From Pyramidobacter sp. (GTDB lineage: Bacteria > Synergistota > Synergistia > Synergistales > Dethiosulfovibrionaceae), in assembly GCA_016286835.1 (NCBI GenBank), contig JAEEUD010000016.1:1-13546 (forward strand): a stretch of DNA of 13,546 nucleotides, read 5' to 3'. The stretch's first letter is position 1. Every line of letters starts with the position of its first letter. A model generated the notes under the pieces. That model saw nothing but the letters and a program-made list of their open reading frames with translations. It did no database searches and was not told where the DNA came from. Shown in pieces: positions 1-6,616 of this stretch. Both the position numbers and the translations under genes were made by a program.

Positions 1-1191
1 ATGCCCGAGGTGTTCCGCATTGCCGAGAAATGGGGCCTTGACGCCACTGAGATCGGCCGCACCGAAGAAGGCGACCACTACCGCATCTACTGGAAAGGCA
101 GGATCGCCGCAGACGTGCCCGCCACGACCATTGGCAGCGACTGCCCGGTCATCCCCTGGCCGGCAGAGCGTCCTGACCTCGAAGCCGGATGGAATAAAGA
201 AGTGACGATCGACGCGCCGGCCAATCCTGGCAAGGCGCTGCTGGGACTGCTTGCCGATCCCAACCTCCACTGCAAGGAAGACATTTACGTCCAGTACGAT
301 TCGATGGTGCAGACCAACACCGTCGTCGGCCCCGGCTCGCCGGTGTGCGCCTTCCGCGTCACGGAATCCGGCCGTATCTGCGCCGTCAGCATGGAAGCCG
401 ACCCGTGGGGGTGCGAACTCGATCCCGAGCGCGCCACGGCCAACCTCGTAGCCCGTTCCTGCCGCGTGCTCTCCGTCGCCGGAGCCGTACCTGCCGGTCT
501 GACGAACTGCCTCAACTTCCCCTCGCCCGAAAAGCCCAAACACTTCTGGGTGCTCAGTCACAGCGTCGAAGGCATGGCCACGGCCTGCAAAGCGCTGGAT
601 TGCCCTGTCGTTTCCGGCAACGTCAGCCTTTACAACGAAACGTCGGTCACGGCGATCCTTCCGACGCCGCTGCTTGGCGTCGTCGGCATGGTCGAAGCGC
701 CCGCGATCCTCAAATCGGGAGCGTGGGAGGAAGGCGATCTGATCTTCCTCACCGGCGTCAACAAACCGACGCTGGCCGCCAGCGTTTATCAGCGCCACTA
801 CGGTCATGATTTTGCCGGCCGTCCGCTGCCTTTTGAAGCCGAGAAAGAAAAGACTTTCAACAGCGGCGCCCTCGCTGTCGCGCAAGCGCAGGCAGCGCAC
901 AGCGGCCGTCCCGTCATCGGCGGCGGCCTGCTCACGGCGCTCGCCAAGGAAGCGATCGACTCCGGTATCGGTGCGTCGCTTTCCAAGACCGATTTCACCG
1001 TCGAAGAACTCTTCGGCGAAGGAGCGACTGTGGCGGTGTACGCCGTCCCGGCCGATCAGGCCGATTCCTTCCGCTCCTGCTGGAAGAACGTGCCCGTTGA
1101 GCAGATCGGCGTTGTCGGCGGCGATTGTCTGAAACTCGGTGATTCCGTCTTGTCGACGGTTGCGGAACTGAACAAAGCGTTCAGAAGCTGA
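1..1191 (+). CDS. purL: Phosphoribosylformylglycinamidine synthase II (FGAM synthase), C-terminal part, 5' end outside window
   Basis: PurL makes FGAM from FGAR, ATP and ammonia from glutamine (with PurQ/PurS in the small-PurL systems), the fourth step to IMP, in the cytosol. Visible here are 396 residues; family members are about 600-750, so the N-terminal half is missing. The ATG at base 1 is probably an internal Met, because the first residues match the mid-protein linker (EKWGLDA). Typical C-half blocks are VQTNTVVGPGS (103-113), LNFPSPEKP (171-179), VVSGNVSLYNET (203-214) and PTPLLGVVGMVE (221-232). Several usually conserved blocks are altered: the DVSxGG-type loop reads PVIGGG (304-309), the DCN-type segment reads EAD (132-134), and the LFSESxSR-type segment reads LFGEGATV (337-344). 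It is the first gene seen of the purine operon. The family call is secure; full activity is not proven. Confidence 0.93.
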   Translation: MPEVFRIAEKWGLDATEIGRTEEGDHYRIYWKGRIAADVPATTIGSDCPVIPWPAERPDLEAGWNKEVTIDAPANPGKALLGLLADPNLHCKEDIYVQYDSMVQTNTVVGPGSPVCAFRVTESGRICAVSMEADPWGCELDPERATANLVARSCRVLSVAGAVPAGLTNCLNFPSPEKPKHFWVLSHSVEGMATACKALDCPVVSGNVSLYNETSVTAILPTPLLGVVGMVEAPAILKSGAWEEGDLIFLTGVNKPTLAASVYQRHYGHDFAGRPLPFEAEKEKTFNSGALAVAQAQAAHSGRPVIGGGLLTALAKEAIDSGIGASLSKTDFTVEELFGEGATVAVYAVPADQADSFRSCWKNVPVEQIGVVGGDCLKLGDSVLSTVAELNKAFRS

Positions 1192-1201
1192 TCGCGCTCC
1201 C

Positions 1202-1224
1202 GGCCGTGGCTGCATGCCACGGCC
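1202..1224 (+). promoter_or_regulatory. Perfect 9-bp G+C-rich hairpin just after purL
   Basis: GGCCGTGGC (1202-1210) pairs exactly with GCCACGGCC (1216-1224) around a 5-nt loop, starting 11 nt after the purL stop. The U-rich run does not follow directly (ttgcgcgctttgtttt), so it is a poor intrinsic terminator. It may be a partial terminator, an attenuator or an RNA processing/stability element inside the operon. Its function is inferred. Confidence 0.5.
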
Positions 1225-1253
1225 TTGCGCGCTTTGTTTTGAAACCTCATAAT
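1225..1253 (+). promoter_or_regulatory. Possible internal sigma70-type promoter for purM
   Basis: A TTGCGC -35-like box (1225-1230) lies 17 bp before CATAAT (1248-1253), directly after the purL hairpin and 26 bp before the purM start. The -10 matches 5 of 6 consensus bases, the -35 only the TTG. The site is weak and would give a very short leader. It is offered as a candidate only. Confidence 0.3.
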
Positions 1254-1279
1254 CCGATTCGTACGGAGGTAAACAACCA

Positions 1280-2275
1280 ATGAGCAATCTGACCTACGAA
1301 AAGGCCGGCGTCGATATCAAGGGCGGCGACCATTGGGTCGAAACGATCAAGGGCATTTTGAAGCAGCACACGGCCGATCCCCGCGTCGTCGGGGGCATCG
1401 GCGGGTTCAGCGGTCTGATGCGCCTGTCCGGCGACCAGCTGATCGCCGGCTGCTGCGACGGCGTCGGCACCAAAGTCGAGATCGCGCGCGCATCGGGCAT
1501 TTACGACGGTCTGGGACAGGATCTCGTGGCAATGAATGTCAACGATCTCGTCACGGGCGGCGCGAAGCCTCTGTTCTTCCTCGACTACATCGCCTGCGGC
1601 GCTCTGAACGAGACAATGATGTCGGCTGTCGTCAAATCTGTCGTCGGCGCCTGCGAATACTGCGGCTGCGTGTTGCTTGGCGGCGAGACGGCAGAAATGC
1701 CCGGTGTATACGGCAAAGAGAGCTTCGATCTGGCCGGCTTTGCTGTCGGCGCTCTGAAAGAGTCCGAGATCATCGACGGCCATACCGTCAAAGAGGGCGA
1801 CGTGATCATCGGTCTGCACAGCTCCGGCGTGCACAGCAACGGTTACACGCTCGTCCGCTCGGCTCTCGCCGACGAGATCGCAAACGGACTTGACAAGGAA
1901 GGCCCCGTTCCGGGCGAGACGCTTGGCGAAACACTGATGAAGCCGACCCGACTTTACGTGCCGCAGGCCATCGCAGCCACAAAGACCGGCAAGGTCAAGG
2001 CAATGGCGCACATCACCGGCAGCGGCCTTGAGGACAATATCAACCGAGTCGTCCCTGCTCCTTGCGTCTGCAAACTGACATATGACTGGCCGCGTCCGGC
2101 TGTGTTCGATCTGATCGCCTCCAAGGGCGTCGAAGAAGAAGAGATGCGTCATGTCTTCAACCTCGGCATCGGCTACGTGTTCATCGTCGATCAGGCTGAC
2201 GAGGCGGAAGTGACGAAAGTCCTCGCCGACATGGGCGAGCAGCCTCGCCGCGTCGGCACGGTCGTGCGCGCATGA
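1280..2275 (+). CDS. purM: Phosphoribosylformylglycinamidine cyclo-ligase (AIR synthetase)
   Basis: PurM closes FGAM to AIR with ATP, the fifth step of purine synthesis, in the cytosol. The 331-aa product is near the usual 340-350. Diagnostic blocks are CDGVGTKVEIA (59-69), GQDLVAMNVNDL (79-90), GGAKPLFFLDY (93-103), GGETAEMPGVY (134-144) and, further on, HSSGVHSNGYTLVR and FNLGIGYVFIV. The usual ITGGG block reads ITGSG. The start is fixed by a strong Shine-Dalgarno, GGAGGT at 1265-1270, 9 nt upstream of ATG. The stop overlaps the purN start (ATGA), so the two are translationally coupled. It belongs to the same ATP-binding superfamily as PurL, encoded just upstream. The call is very secure. 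Confidence 0.97.
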   Translation: MSNLTYEKAGVDIKGGDHWVETIKGILKQHTADPRVVGGIGGFSGLMRLSGDQLIAGCCDGVGTKVEIARASGIYDGLGQDLVAMNVNDLVTGGAKPLFFLDYIACGALNETMMSAVVKSVVGACEYCGCVLLGGETAEMPGVYGKESFDLAGFAVGALKESEIIDGHTVKEGDVIIGLHSSGVHSNGYTLVRSALADEIANGLDKEGPVPGETLGETLMKPTRLYVPQAIAATKTGKVKAMAHITGSGLEDNINRVVPAPCVCKLTYDWPRPAVFDLIASKGVEEEEMRHVFNLGIGYVFIVDQADEAEVTKVLADMGEQPRRVGTVVRA

Positions 2276-2850
2276 CGATCAAAATCGGGATCCTCATCTC
2301 CGGCCGCGGCACCAACATGGACGCGATCGTCGAGCATATCCGCTCCGAAAACGCGCCCGTACAGGTGTGCTTCGTTGCCAGCGACAAGGCTTCGGCTGCC
2401 GGTCTGGAGACCGCAAAAAGCAAAGGGATCGCCACCGCCGTACTTCCCTACAAGCAGGGACGCGCGGCCGGCGAGGCCGGGATCGAACGACTCTGGCAGG
2501 AGTACGGGATCGATCTGCTCGTGCTGGCCGGCTTCATGCGCCTGATCACGGGCGATTTCGTCAGCCGCCACGAGGGCCGCATCCTCAACATCCATCCGGC
2601 CATGCTCCCCAAGTTCCCCGGCGCGCATGGCATAGAGGACTTCTGGAAAAGCGGCGAAAGCTCGAGCGGCGTCACAGTCCACGTCGTTGACGCAGAGATG
2701 GACCACGGCCCGATCCTCATGCAGCGCGAGGTCGTGCGCGAACCCGACGACACGATCGAGACGTTTGAAGCAAAGATCCACAAAGTCGAGCATCAGCTCT
2801 ACTGGCAGGCGCTGAAAGCCTATATCAGCACAATCACGCAGGAGGCATAA
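2272..2850 (+). CDS. purN: Phosphoribosylglycinamide formyltransferase (10-formyl-THF dependent GAR transformylase)
   Basis: PurN transfers a formyl group from 10-formyltetrahydrofolate to GAR, the third step of the pathway. The protein has 192 residues, within the usual range. It shows the N-terminal phosphate loop ISGRGTN (9-15), LAGFMRLI (85-92), and the catalytic set Asn106-His108 in NIHPAMLPKFPG and Asp144 in DAEMDHGP. These fall at the same positions as the classic E. coli catalytic residues. The ATG overlaps the purM stop and no Shine-Dalgarno is visible, so translation probably depends on ribosomes finishing purM. The loop before the TVHVVD strand (KSGESSSGV) is slightly longer than usual. 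Its reading frame ends 6 bp before purH. Confidence 0.96.
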   Translation: MTIKIGILISGRGTNMDAIVEHIRSENAPVQVCFVASDKASAAGLETAKSKGIATAVLPYKQGRAAGEAGIERLWQEYGIDLLVLAGFMRLITGDFVSRHEGRILNIHPAMLPKFPGAHGIEDFWKSGESSSGVTVHVVDAEMDHGPILMQREVVREPDDTIETFEAKIHKVEHQLYWQALKAYISTITQEA

Positions 2851-2856
2851 ACCATT

Positions 2857-4374
2857 ATGAAACGTGCACTTATTTCCGTCGCCGATAAATCCGGCGCCCT
2901 CGAACTCGGCAAAAGTCTCGTCGGACTCGGCTGGGAGATCCTTTCCAGCTCCGGCACGGCGAAGATGTTCCGCGATGCGGGCGTGCCCGTGATCGAGGTT
3001 TCCGACATCACCAAGTTCCCCCACATCCTTGGCGGCCGCGTCAAGACGCTTCATCCGCTCGTTTTTGGCGGCATCCTCGCCCGCCGCGACCTTGACAGCG
3101 ACGTGAAGGACATGAAGGATCACGGCATCGCCGGTATCGACATGGTCGTCGTCAACCTCTATCCGTTCGAGAAGACTGCCCGTTCCGGCGCCGACCTCGA
3201 CGCGCTGATCGAGAACATCGACATCGGCGGCGTCGCGCTGATCCGCGCCGCGGCAAAGAATTACCGCTATGTCGCCGTCATGACCGATCCCTCGGATTAC
3301 GCCGCCGTTCTTGATGAGATCAAAGCCGAAGGCGATGTCACGCTGGAGACACGCCGCAAGCTCGCCCTGCGCGCTTTTGACGCCACGGCCCGCTACGACG
3401 CGACCATCGGTGACGGTCTGCGCCGCGAAATGGGCGAACGTCCTGACGCAGCCGTGCAGACTATCCCGCTTGTTCGCAAGCAGGAGCTGCGTTACGGCGA
3501 GAATCCTCACCAGAGCGCAGGCGTCTATCTTCCGCCCCTTTCCGACTTCCCCGTCGAACAGCTGGCCGGAAAGGAACTGTCATACAACAACCTGCTCGAC
3601 CTCGACACCGCCATGCGCGCCACAGCGATGATGCAGAGCGACATCGGCGCCGTCGTAATCAAGCATACTACGCCCTGCGGCATGGCTGTGGGCAAGACGG
3701 TCGCCGAGGCCTACGACCGTGCCTTCGAATGCGACTCGCTTTCCGCGTTCGGCGGCGTCGTCGGCGTGACGCGCCATATCGACCTGACTACGGCCGAATC
3801 GATCTCCAAACATTTCACCGAAGTCCTGCTCTGCCCCTCGATCGACGATGACGCACTGGCGCTGCTCAAGGAAAAGCGCAAGAGCCTGCGCATCATGACG
3901 TGGAAGGGCGGCCGTGTTTTCGACCGTCAGATGGTTTCCACGTGGTGCGGTCTGCTCATGCAGGAAGACGAGCTCGCGCCTCTGCCCGACCAGAGTAAGG
4001 GCACGTGGATCGGCACGCCGAGACCTGACCTGTGGGACGACCTCGTTCTTGCCTGGAAGGTCGCGGCCGTGTCCAAGAGCAACTCCGTTGCTATGGTGAA
4101 AGACGGCGAGGCCGTCGGCATCGGCATGGGCTTCTGCAGCCGCGTCTTTGCTGTCGAGTTTGCAGCCAATCAGGCCGGTGAAAAGGCCAAGGGCGCGGTG
4201 ATGGCATCCGACGCCTTCTTCCCCTTCCCTGACGGCGTCGAGAAGGCTGCTGCGGCCGGGGTCGTTGCCATCATTCAGCCCGGCGGCTCCGTGCGTGACG
4301 AAGAAGTCGCCAAACGCGCGCAGGAACTCGGCGTCTCGATGTTCATCAGCGGTCATCGCACGTTCCGCCACTAG
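2857..4374 (+). CDS. purH: Bifunctional AICAR transformylase / IMP cyclohydrolase
   Basis: PurH carries out the last two steps to IMP: formylation of AICAR, then ring closure. The 505-aa protein is close to the usual 510-530. The N-terminal MGS-like cyclohydrolase domain (about 1-190) shows ISVADKSG and GRVKTLHP. The transformylase domain shows ELRYGENPHQSA, SYNNLLDLD, KHTTPCG with the catalytic pair Lys269-His270, DSLSAFGGVVG, KSNSVAM, ASDAFFPFPDGVE and the C-terminal IQPGGSVRDEEV...GHRTFRH block. The usual GQxSR segment reads GFCSRV, a small oddity. An AGGAGG at 2840-2845, inside the end of purN, is 11 nt before the ATG and supports this start. purD begins 6 bp after its stop. Confidence 0.97.
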   Translation: MKRALISVADKSGALELGKSLVGLGWEILSSSGTAKMFRDAGVPVIEVSDITKFPHILGGRVKTLHPLVFGGILARRDLDSDVKDMKDHGIAGIDMVVVNLYPFEKTARSGADLDALIENIDIGGVALIRAAAKNYRYVAVMTDPSDYAAVLDEIKAEGDVTLETRRKLALRAFDATARYDATIGDGLRREMGERPDAAVQTIPLVRKQELRYGENPHQSAGVYLPPLSDFPVEQLAGKELSYNNLLDLDTAMRATAMMQSDIGAVVIKHTTPCGMAVGKTVAEAYDRAFECDSLSAFGGVVGVTRHIDLTTAESISKHFTEVLLCPSIDDDALALLKEKRKSLRIMTWKGGRVFDRQMVSTWCGLLMQEDELAPLPDQSKGTWIGTPRPDLWDDLVLAWKVAAVSKSNSVAMVKDGEAVGIGMGFCSRVFAVEFAANQAGEKAKGAVMASDAFFPFPDGVEKAAAAGVVAIIQPGGSVRDEEVAKRAQELGVSMFISGHRTFRH

Positions 4375-4380
4375 ACGCAC

Positions 4381-5667
4381 ATGGGCGACAAACTGAACGT
4401 ACTCGTTCTCGGCAGCGGCGGACGCGAACACGCCATCATTGAAGCCTGTTCACGTTCCCCGCGCCTTGGCAGGCTCTACGCCATTCCCGGCAACCCCGGC
4501 ATCGCGAACCGCGCCGAATGCCATAAACTGAATGCCGAAGACGGAACGTCAATCGCTGCGTTCTGCAAAGAGCACGCTGTTGATCTCGTCATCGTCGGAC
4601 CGGAAGCGCCACTTGCCGCAGGCGTCGCCGACGTGATCCGTGCCAACGGTACCGCCGTGTTCGGGCCGTCAAAGGCCGGAGCGATGCTGGAAGCCAGCAA
4701 GGAATTCTCCAAGAACTTCATGGCTCGCCATAATGTTCCGACAGCAAAGTTCTTCGTCTGCCGCACTGTTGATGAAGCCCAAAATGCCCTTGCTCAGTTC
4801 GCTCCGCCTTACATCGTCAAGGCCTCGGGGCTTGCTGCCGGCAAAGGCGTCTTCGTCGAACCGACGCTCGAAGGCGCGCGAAACGCCGTCGAACAGCTTC
4901 TTGTACGGAAAACACTCGGCTCTGCCGGCGACACGCTCGTCATCGAAGAAGCCCTCCCGGGACGCGAGCTTTCGCTGATGGTCATCACCGACACGAAAGA
5001 TTTTCGTCTGCTCTCTACCAGTCAGGACCACAAGCGCCTCAAAGACGGCGACAAAGGCCCCAACACCGGCGGCATGGGCGCATACGCTCCTGCTCCGTGG
5101 GTCACCGACGAACTGATGGCACGCGCTCTGCGCGAAGTCATCGAACCGTCCGTCGCAGCCTTGCGCGCGGAAAAGCTTGATTACCGCGGCGTGCTGTACG
5201 TCGGCCTGATGATCGCACCGGACGGCACGCCCAAAGTGCTGGAATACAACGTCAGACTGGGCGATCCCGAGACCGAAGTGCTCCTGCCGCTGTTTGAGGG
5301 CGACTGGGTCGATCTCTGCTGGCACGTCGCCAACGGCGACCTCGCCTCATTCGAGTGGAAAAAGGAGACGCAGTGCTCGCTTTGCGTGATCTGCGCTTCG
5401 GGCAACTATCCAGCGGGTAAATCCGCTCCGGCCGTGATTTCTGGACTTGACGCCGCGAATGCCGTTGCAGGAGTCACCGTCTACCATTGCGGAACATCCG
5501 CCCAGGACGGATCAATCATGGCCACCGGTGGCCGTGTACTGTGCGTCAGCGCTGTTGCCCCCACACTTGAAGCTGCCAAGACACGCGCTTATGAAGCCGT
5601 GAACAAGATCAGTTTCGACGGGATGCAGTACCGGCACGACATCGGACATCAGGTTTTTGAAGCGTAA
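4381..5667 (+). CDS. purD: Phosphoribosylamine--glycine ligase (GAR synthetase)
   Basis: PurD joins glycine to phosphoribosylamine with ATP, the second step of the pathway. It is an ATP-grasp enzyme, and 428 residues is the family's normal length. Motifs in order are VLGSGGREHA (9-18), IPGNPGIA, VGPEAPLAAGVAD, VKASGLAAGKGVFV (ATP-grasp lysine region), DHKRLKDGDKGPNTGGMGAYAP and the metal-binding EYNVRLGDPETE. I see no Shine-Dalgarno before the ATG; the purH stop is 6 bp upstream, so coupled re-initiation is likely. No better start lies nearby, since the nucleotide-binding VLVLGSGG strand begins only seven residues in. A G+C-rich hairpin follows the stop directly. Confidence 0.96.
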   Translation: MGDKLNVLVLGSGGREHAIIEACSRSPRLGRLYAIPGNPGIANRAECHKLNAEDGTSIAAFCKEHAVDLVIVGPEAPLAAGVADVIRANGTAVFGPSKAGAMLEASKEFSKNFMARHNVPTAKFFVCRTVDEAQNALAQFAPPYIVKASGLAAGKGVFVEPTLEGARNAVEQLLVRKTLGSAGDTLVIEEALPGRELSLMVITDTKDFRLLSTSQDHKRLKDGDKGPNTGGMGAYAPAPWVTDELMARALREVIEPSVAALRAEKLDYRGVLYVGLMIAPDGTPKVLEYNVRLGDPETEVLLPLFEGDWVDLCWHVANGDLASFEWKKETQCSLCVICASGNYPAGKSAPAVISGLDAANAVAGVTVYHCGTSAQDGSIMATGGRVLCVSAVAPTLEAAKTRAYEAVNKISFDGMQYRHDIGHQVFEA

Positions 5668-5672
5668 TTGAT

Positions 5673-5704
5673 GGGCGGCCCAACGTGGCCGCCCGTCTTT
5701 CTCT
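5673..5704 (+). terminator. Hairpin with T-rich tail after purD (partial terminator or attenuator)
   Basis: GGGCGGCC (5673-5680) pairs perfectly with GGCCGCCC (5687-5694) around a 6-nt loop, starting 6 nt after the purD stop, and is followed by gtctttctct. The tail is T-rich but broken by C, so termination is probably incomplete. It may lower purE expression relative to the upstream genes. Confidence 0.5.
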
Positions 5705-5741
5705 GCAGTTCACACTCTGATTTGAGATAAAGGAGTTTACC

Positions 5742-6269
5742 ATGGACAAAGCAAAAATCGGCATCATCCTCGGCTCCGCCAGCGACCTGCCCCACGCGCG
5801 CAAGATCGGTGACGTGCTGAACGAACTTGACGTCGCCTTCGAAGTAACGATCGCCTCTGCGCATCGGACCCCCGACGACGCCGCTAACTACGCGAAAAAC
5901 GCACGCAGCCGCGGACTTGAAACGATCATCGCCGTTGCCGGTCTCTCGGCTGCACTTCCCGGCGCCATTGCCGCACAGACAACGCTCCCCGTCATCGGCG
6001 TACCCGTCGAATCCGGATCGCTGCTCGGCATGGACGCATTGCTCTCCACCGCCATGATGCCGCCCGGCGTTCCCGTCGCCTCCGTTGGCATCAACGCAAG
6101 CGCCAATGCCGCCCTGCTGGCCGCGAGGATTGTTGCTTCCCACGACGCCCCGCTCGCCGACCGTCTGCAGCAGTACGCAGACAAAAAGGCAAAATCGGTC
6201 CGTGCCGCCAGGACCGACGAAAAGTCCTTCGACGGTCTGCCGATGGCCCCCGCCGAAGCGCTGGAATGA
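5742..6269 (+). CDS. purE: AIR carboxylase / N5-CAIR mutase-type protein PurE
   Basis: PurE places the carboxyl group on AIR to give CAIR, either from N5-CAIR made by PurK (class I) or directly from CO2 (class II). The 175-aa protein has GIILGSASD (7-15), the phosphate/base-binding SAHRTPDD (39-46, His41 matching E. coli His45), LPVIGVPVESGSLLGMDALLS and NAALLAARI. The usual GGAAHLPG loop reads AGLSAALPG (66-74), so the position of E. coli His75 is Ala71. No purK gene is next to it. The start is supported by AGGAG at 5731-5735, 6 nt before ATG. Family membership is clear; class I versus II is open. It is the last purine gene here and ends 78 bp before a strong terminator. Confidence 0.93.
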   Translation: MDKAKIGIILGSASDLPHARKIGDVLNELDVAFEVTIASAHRTPDDAANYAKNARSRGLETIIAVAGLSAALPGAIAAQTTLPVIGVPVESGSLLGMDALLSTAMMPPGVPVASVGINASANAALLAARIVASHDAPLADRLQQYADKKAKSVRAARTDEKSFDGLPMAPAEALE

Positions 6270-6347
6270 GGATATGTTTGGAGTTCTGCCGTTGTTGATT
6301 GAACGAGCGTCCTCACACGCCGCTGCACACGCCTGAAAATGGATACG

Positions 6348-6381
6348 AAAAAAGGGAGTTCCGCGAAGGAACTCCCTTTTT
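6348..6381. terminator. Bidirectional intrinsic terminator between purE and tRNA-Arg
   Basis: GGGAGTTCC (6354-6362) pairs perfectly with GGAACTCCC (6368-6376) around loop gcgaa. It is flanked by six A on the left and five T on the right, so each strand has a U-run after the stem. It can end the purine operon on + and the tRNA transcript on -, whose 3' end is at 6391. This is a textbook shape. Confidence 0.92.
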
Positions 6382-6390
6382 GTTAGCAAA

Positions 6391-6467
6391 TGGCGCGCCA
6401 CGCAGGATTCGAACCCACGACCTCCTGGTCCGTAGCCAGACGCTCTATCCAGCTGAGCTAGTGGCGC
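6391..6467 (-). tRNA. tRNA-Arg (anticodon ACG), CCA encoded
   Basis: The minus strand folds as a full 77-nt cloverleaf: acceptor stem GCGCCAC/GTGGCGC, D arm GCTC-GAGC, anticodon stem TCTGG/CCAGG, loop CTACGGA with anticodon ACG (plus-strand 6431-6433), a 5-nt variable loop, T arm with TTCGAAT, discriminator G and an encoded CCA (6391-6393). ACG is normally edited to ICG to read CGU, CGC and CGA. It is a single-gene transcript with its own promoter upstream and a strong terminator 10 bp downstream. Confidence 0.97.
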
Positions 6468-6511
6468 GCATACGTCGGAAAAGAATCATCTCTCCGAATG
6501 AAACAAAATGA

Positions 6512-6540
6512 ATTATACCCTTCGAATCAGAGATTGGCAA
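6512..6540 (-). promoter_or_regulatory. Promoter of tRNA-Arg, near-consensus
   Basis: On the minus strand TTGCCA (6540-6535) is followed after exactly 17 bp by a perfect TATAAT (6517-6512). The predicted start lies near 6505, about 38 nt before the mature tRNA 5' end at 6467, leaving a short leader for processing. Confidence 0.85.
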
Positions 6541-6552
6541 GAGCGAGCCATG

Positions 6553-6582
6553 AAAAACAAATTATCAGACAATTCTGTCCTG
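6553..6582 (-). terminator. Weak terminator candidate after the abrB-like gene
   Basis: Read on the minus strand, a short stem CAGgACA / TGTCTG (6582-6566, one bulged base, 4-nt loop) is followed by ATAATTTGTTTTT, a U-rich run at 6565-6553. It lies 35 bp past the stop of the last gene of the minus-strand operon. The stem is weak, so this is a modest call. It overlaps no gene. Confidence 0.4.
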
Positions 6583-6616
6583 TTTCAACTCGCATTTTAT
6601 CCCTCATAGTTGCCCC

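Noticed and set aside
1..3. ATG at the first base as a true purL start
   Set aside because: The first residues match the middle of PurL rather than an N-terminus, and a 396-aa PurL would lack the N-terminal half.
1247..2152. 301-codon minus-strand open frame opposite purM
   Set aside because: Shadow of purM with no motif or ribosome site support.
2191..3510. 439-codon minus-strand open frame opposite purN and purH
   Set aside because: It lies antisense to two certain genes, has no recognisable motif and is a G+C-rich codon shadow.
3580..4431. 283-codon minus-strand open frame opposite purH and the purD start
   Set aside because: Shadow frame over a secure gene pair.
6391..6467. tRNA gene as an integration site for a mobile element
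   Set aside because: No integrase, no repeated tRNA 3' end and no foreign-looking genes flank it.
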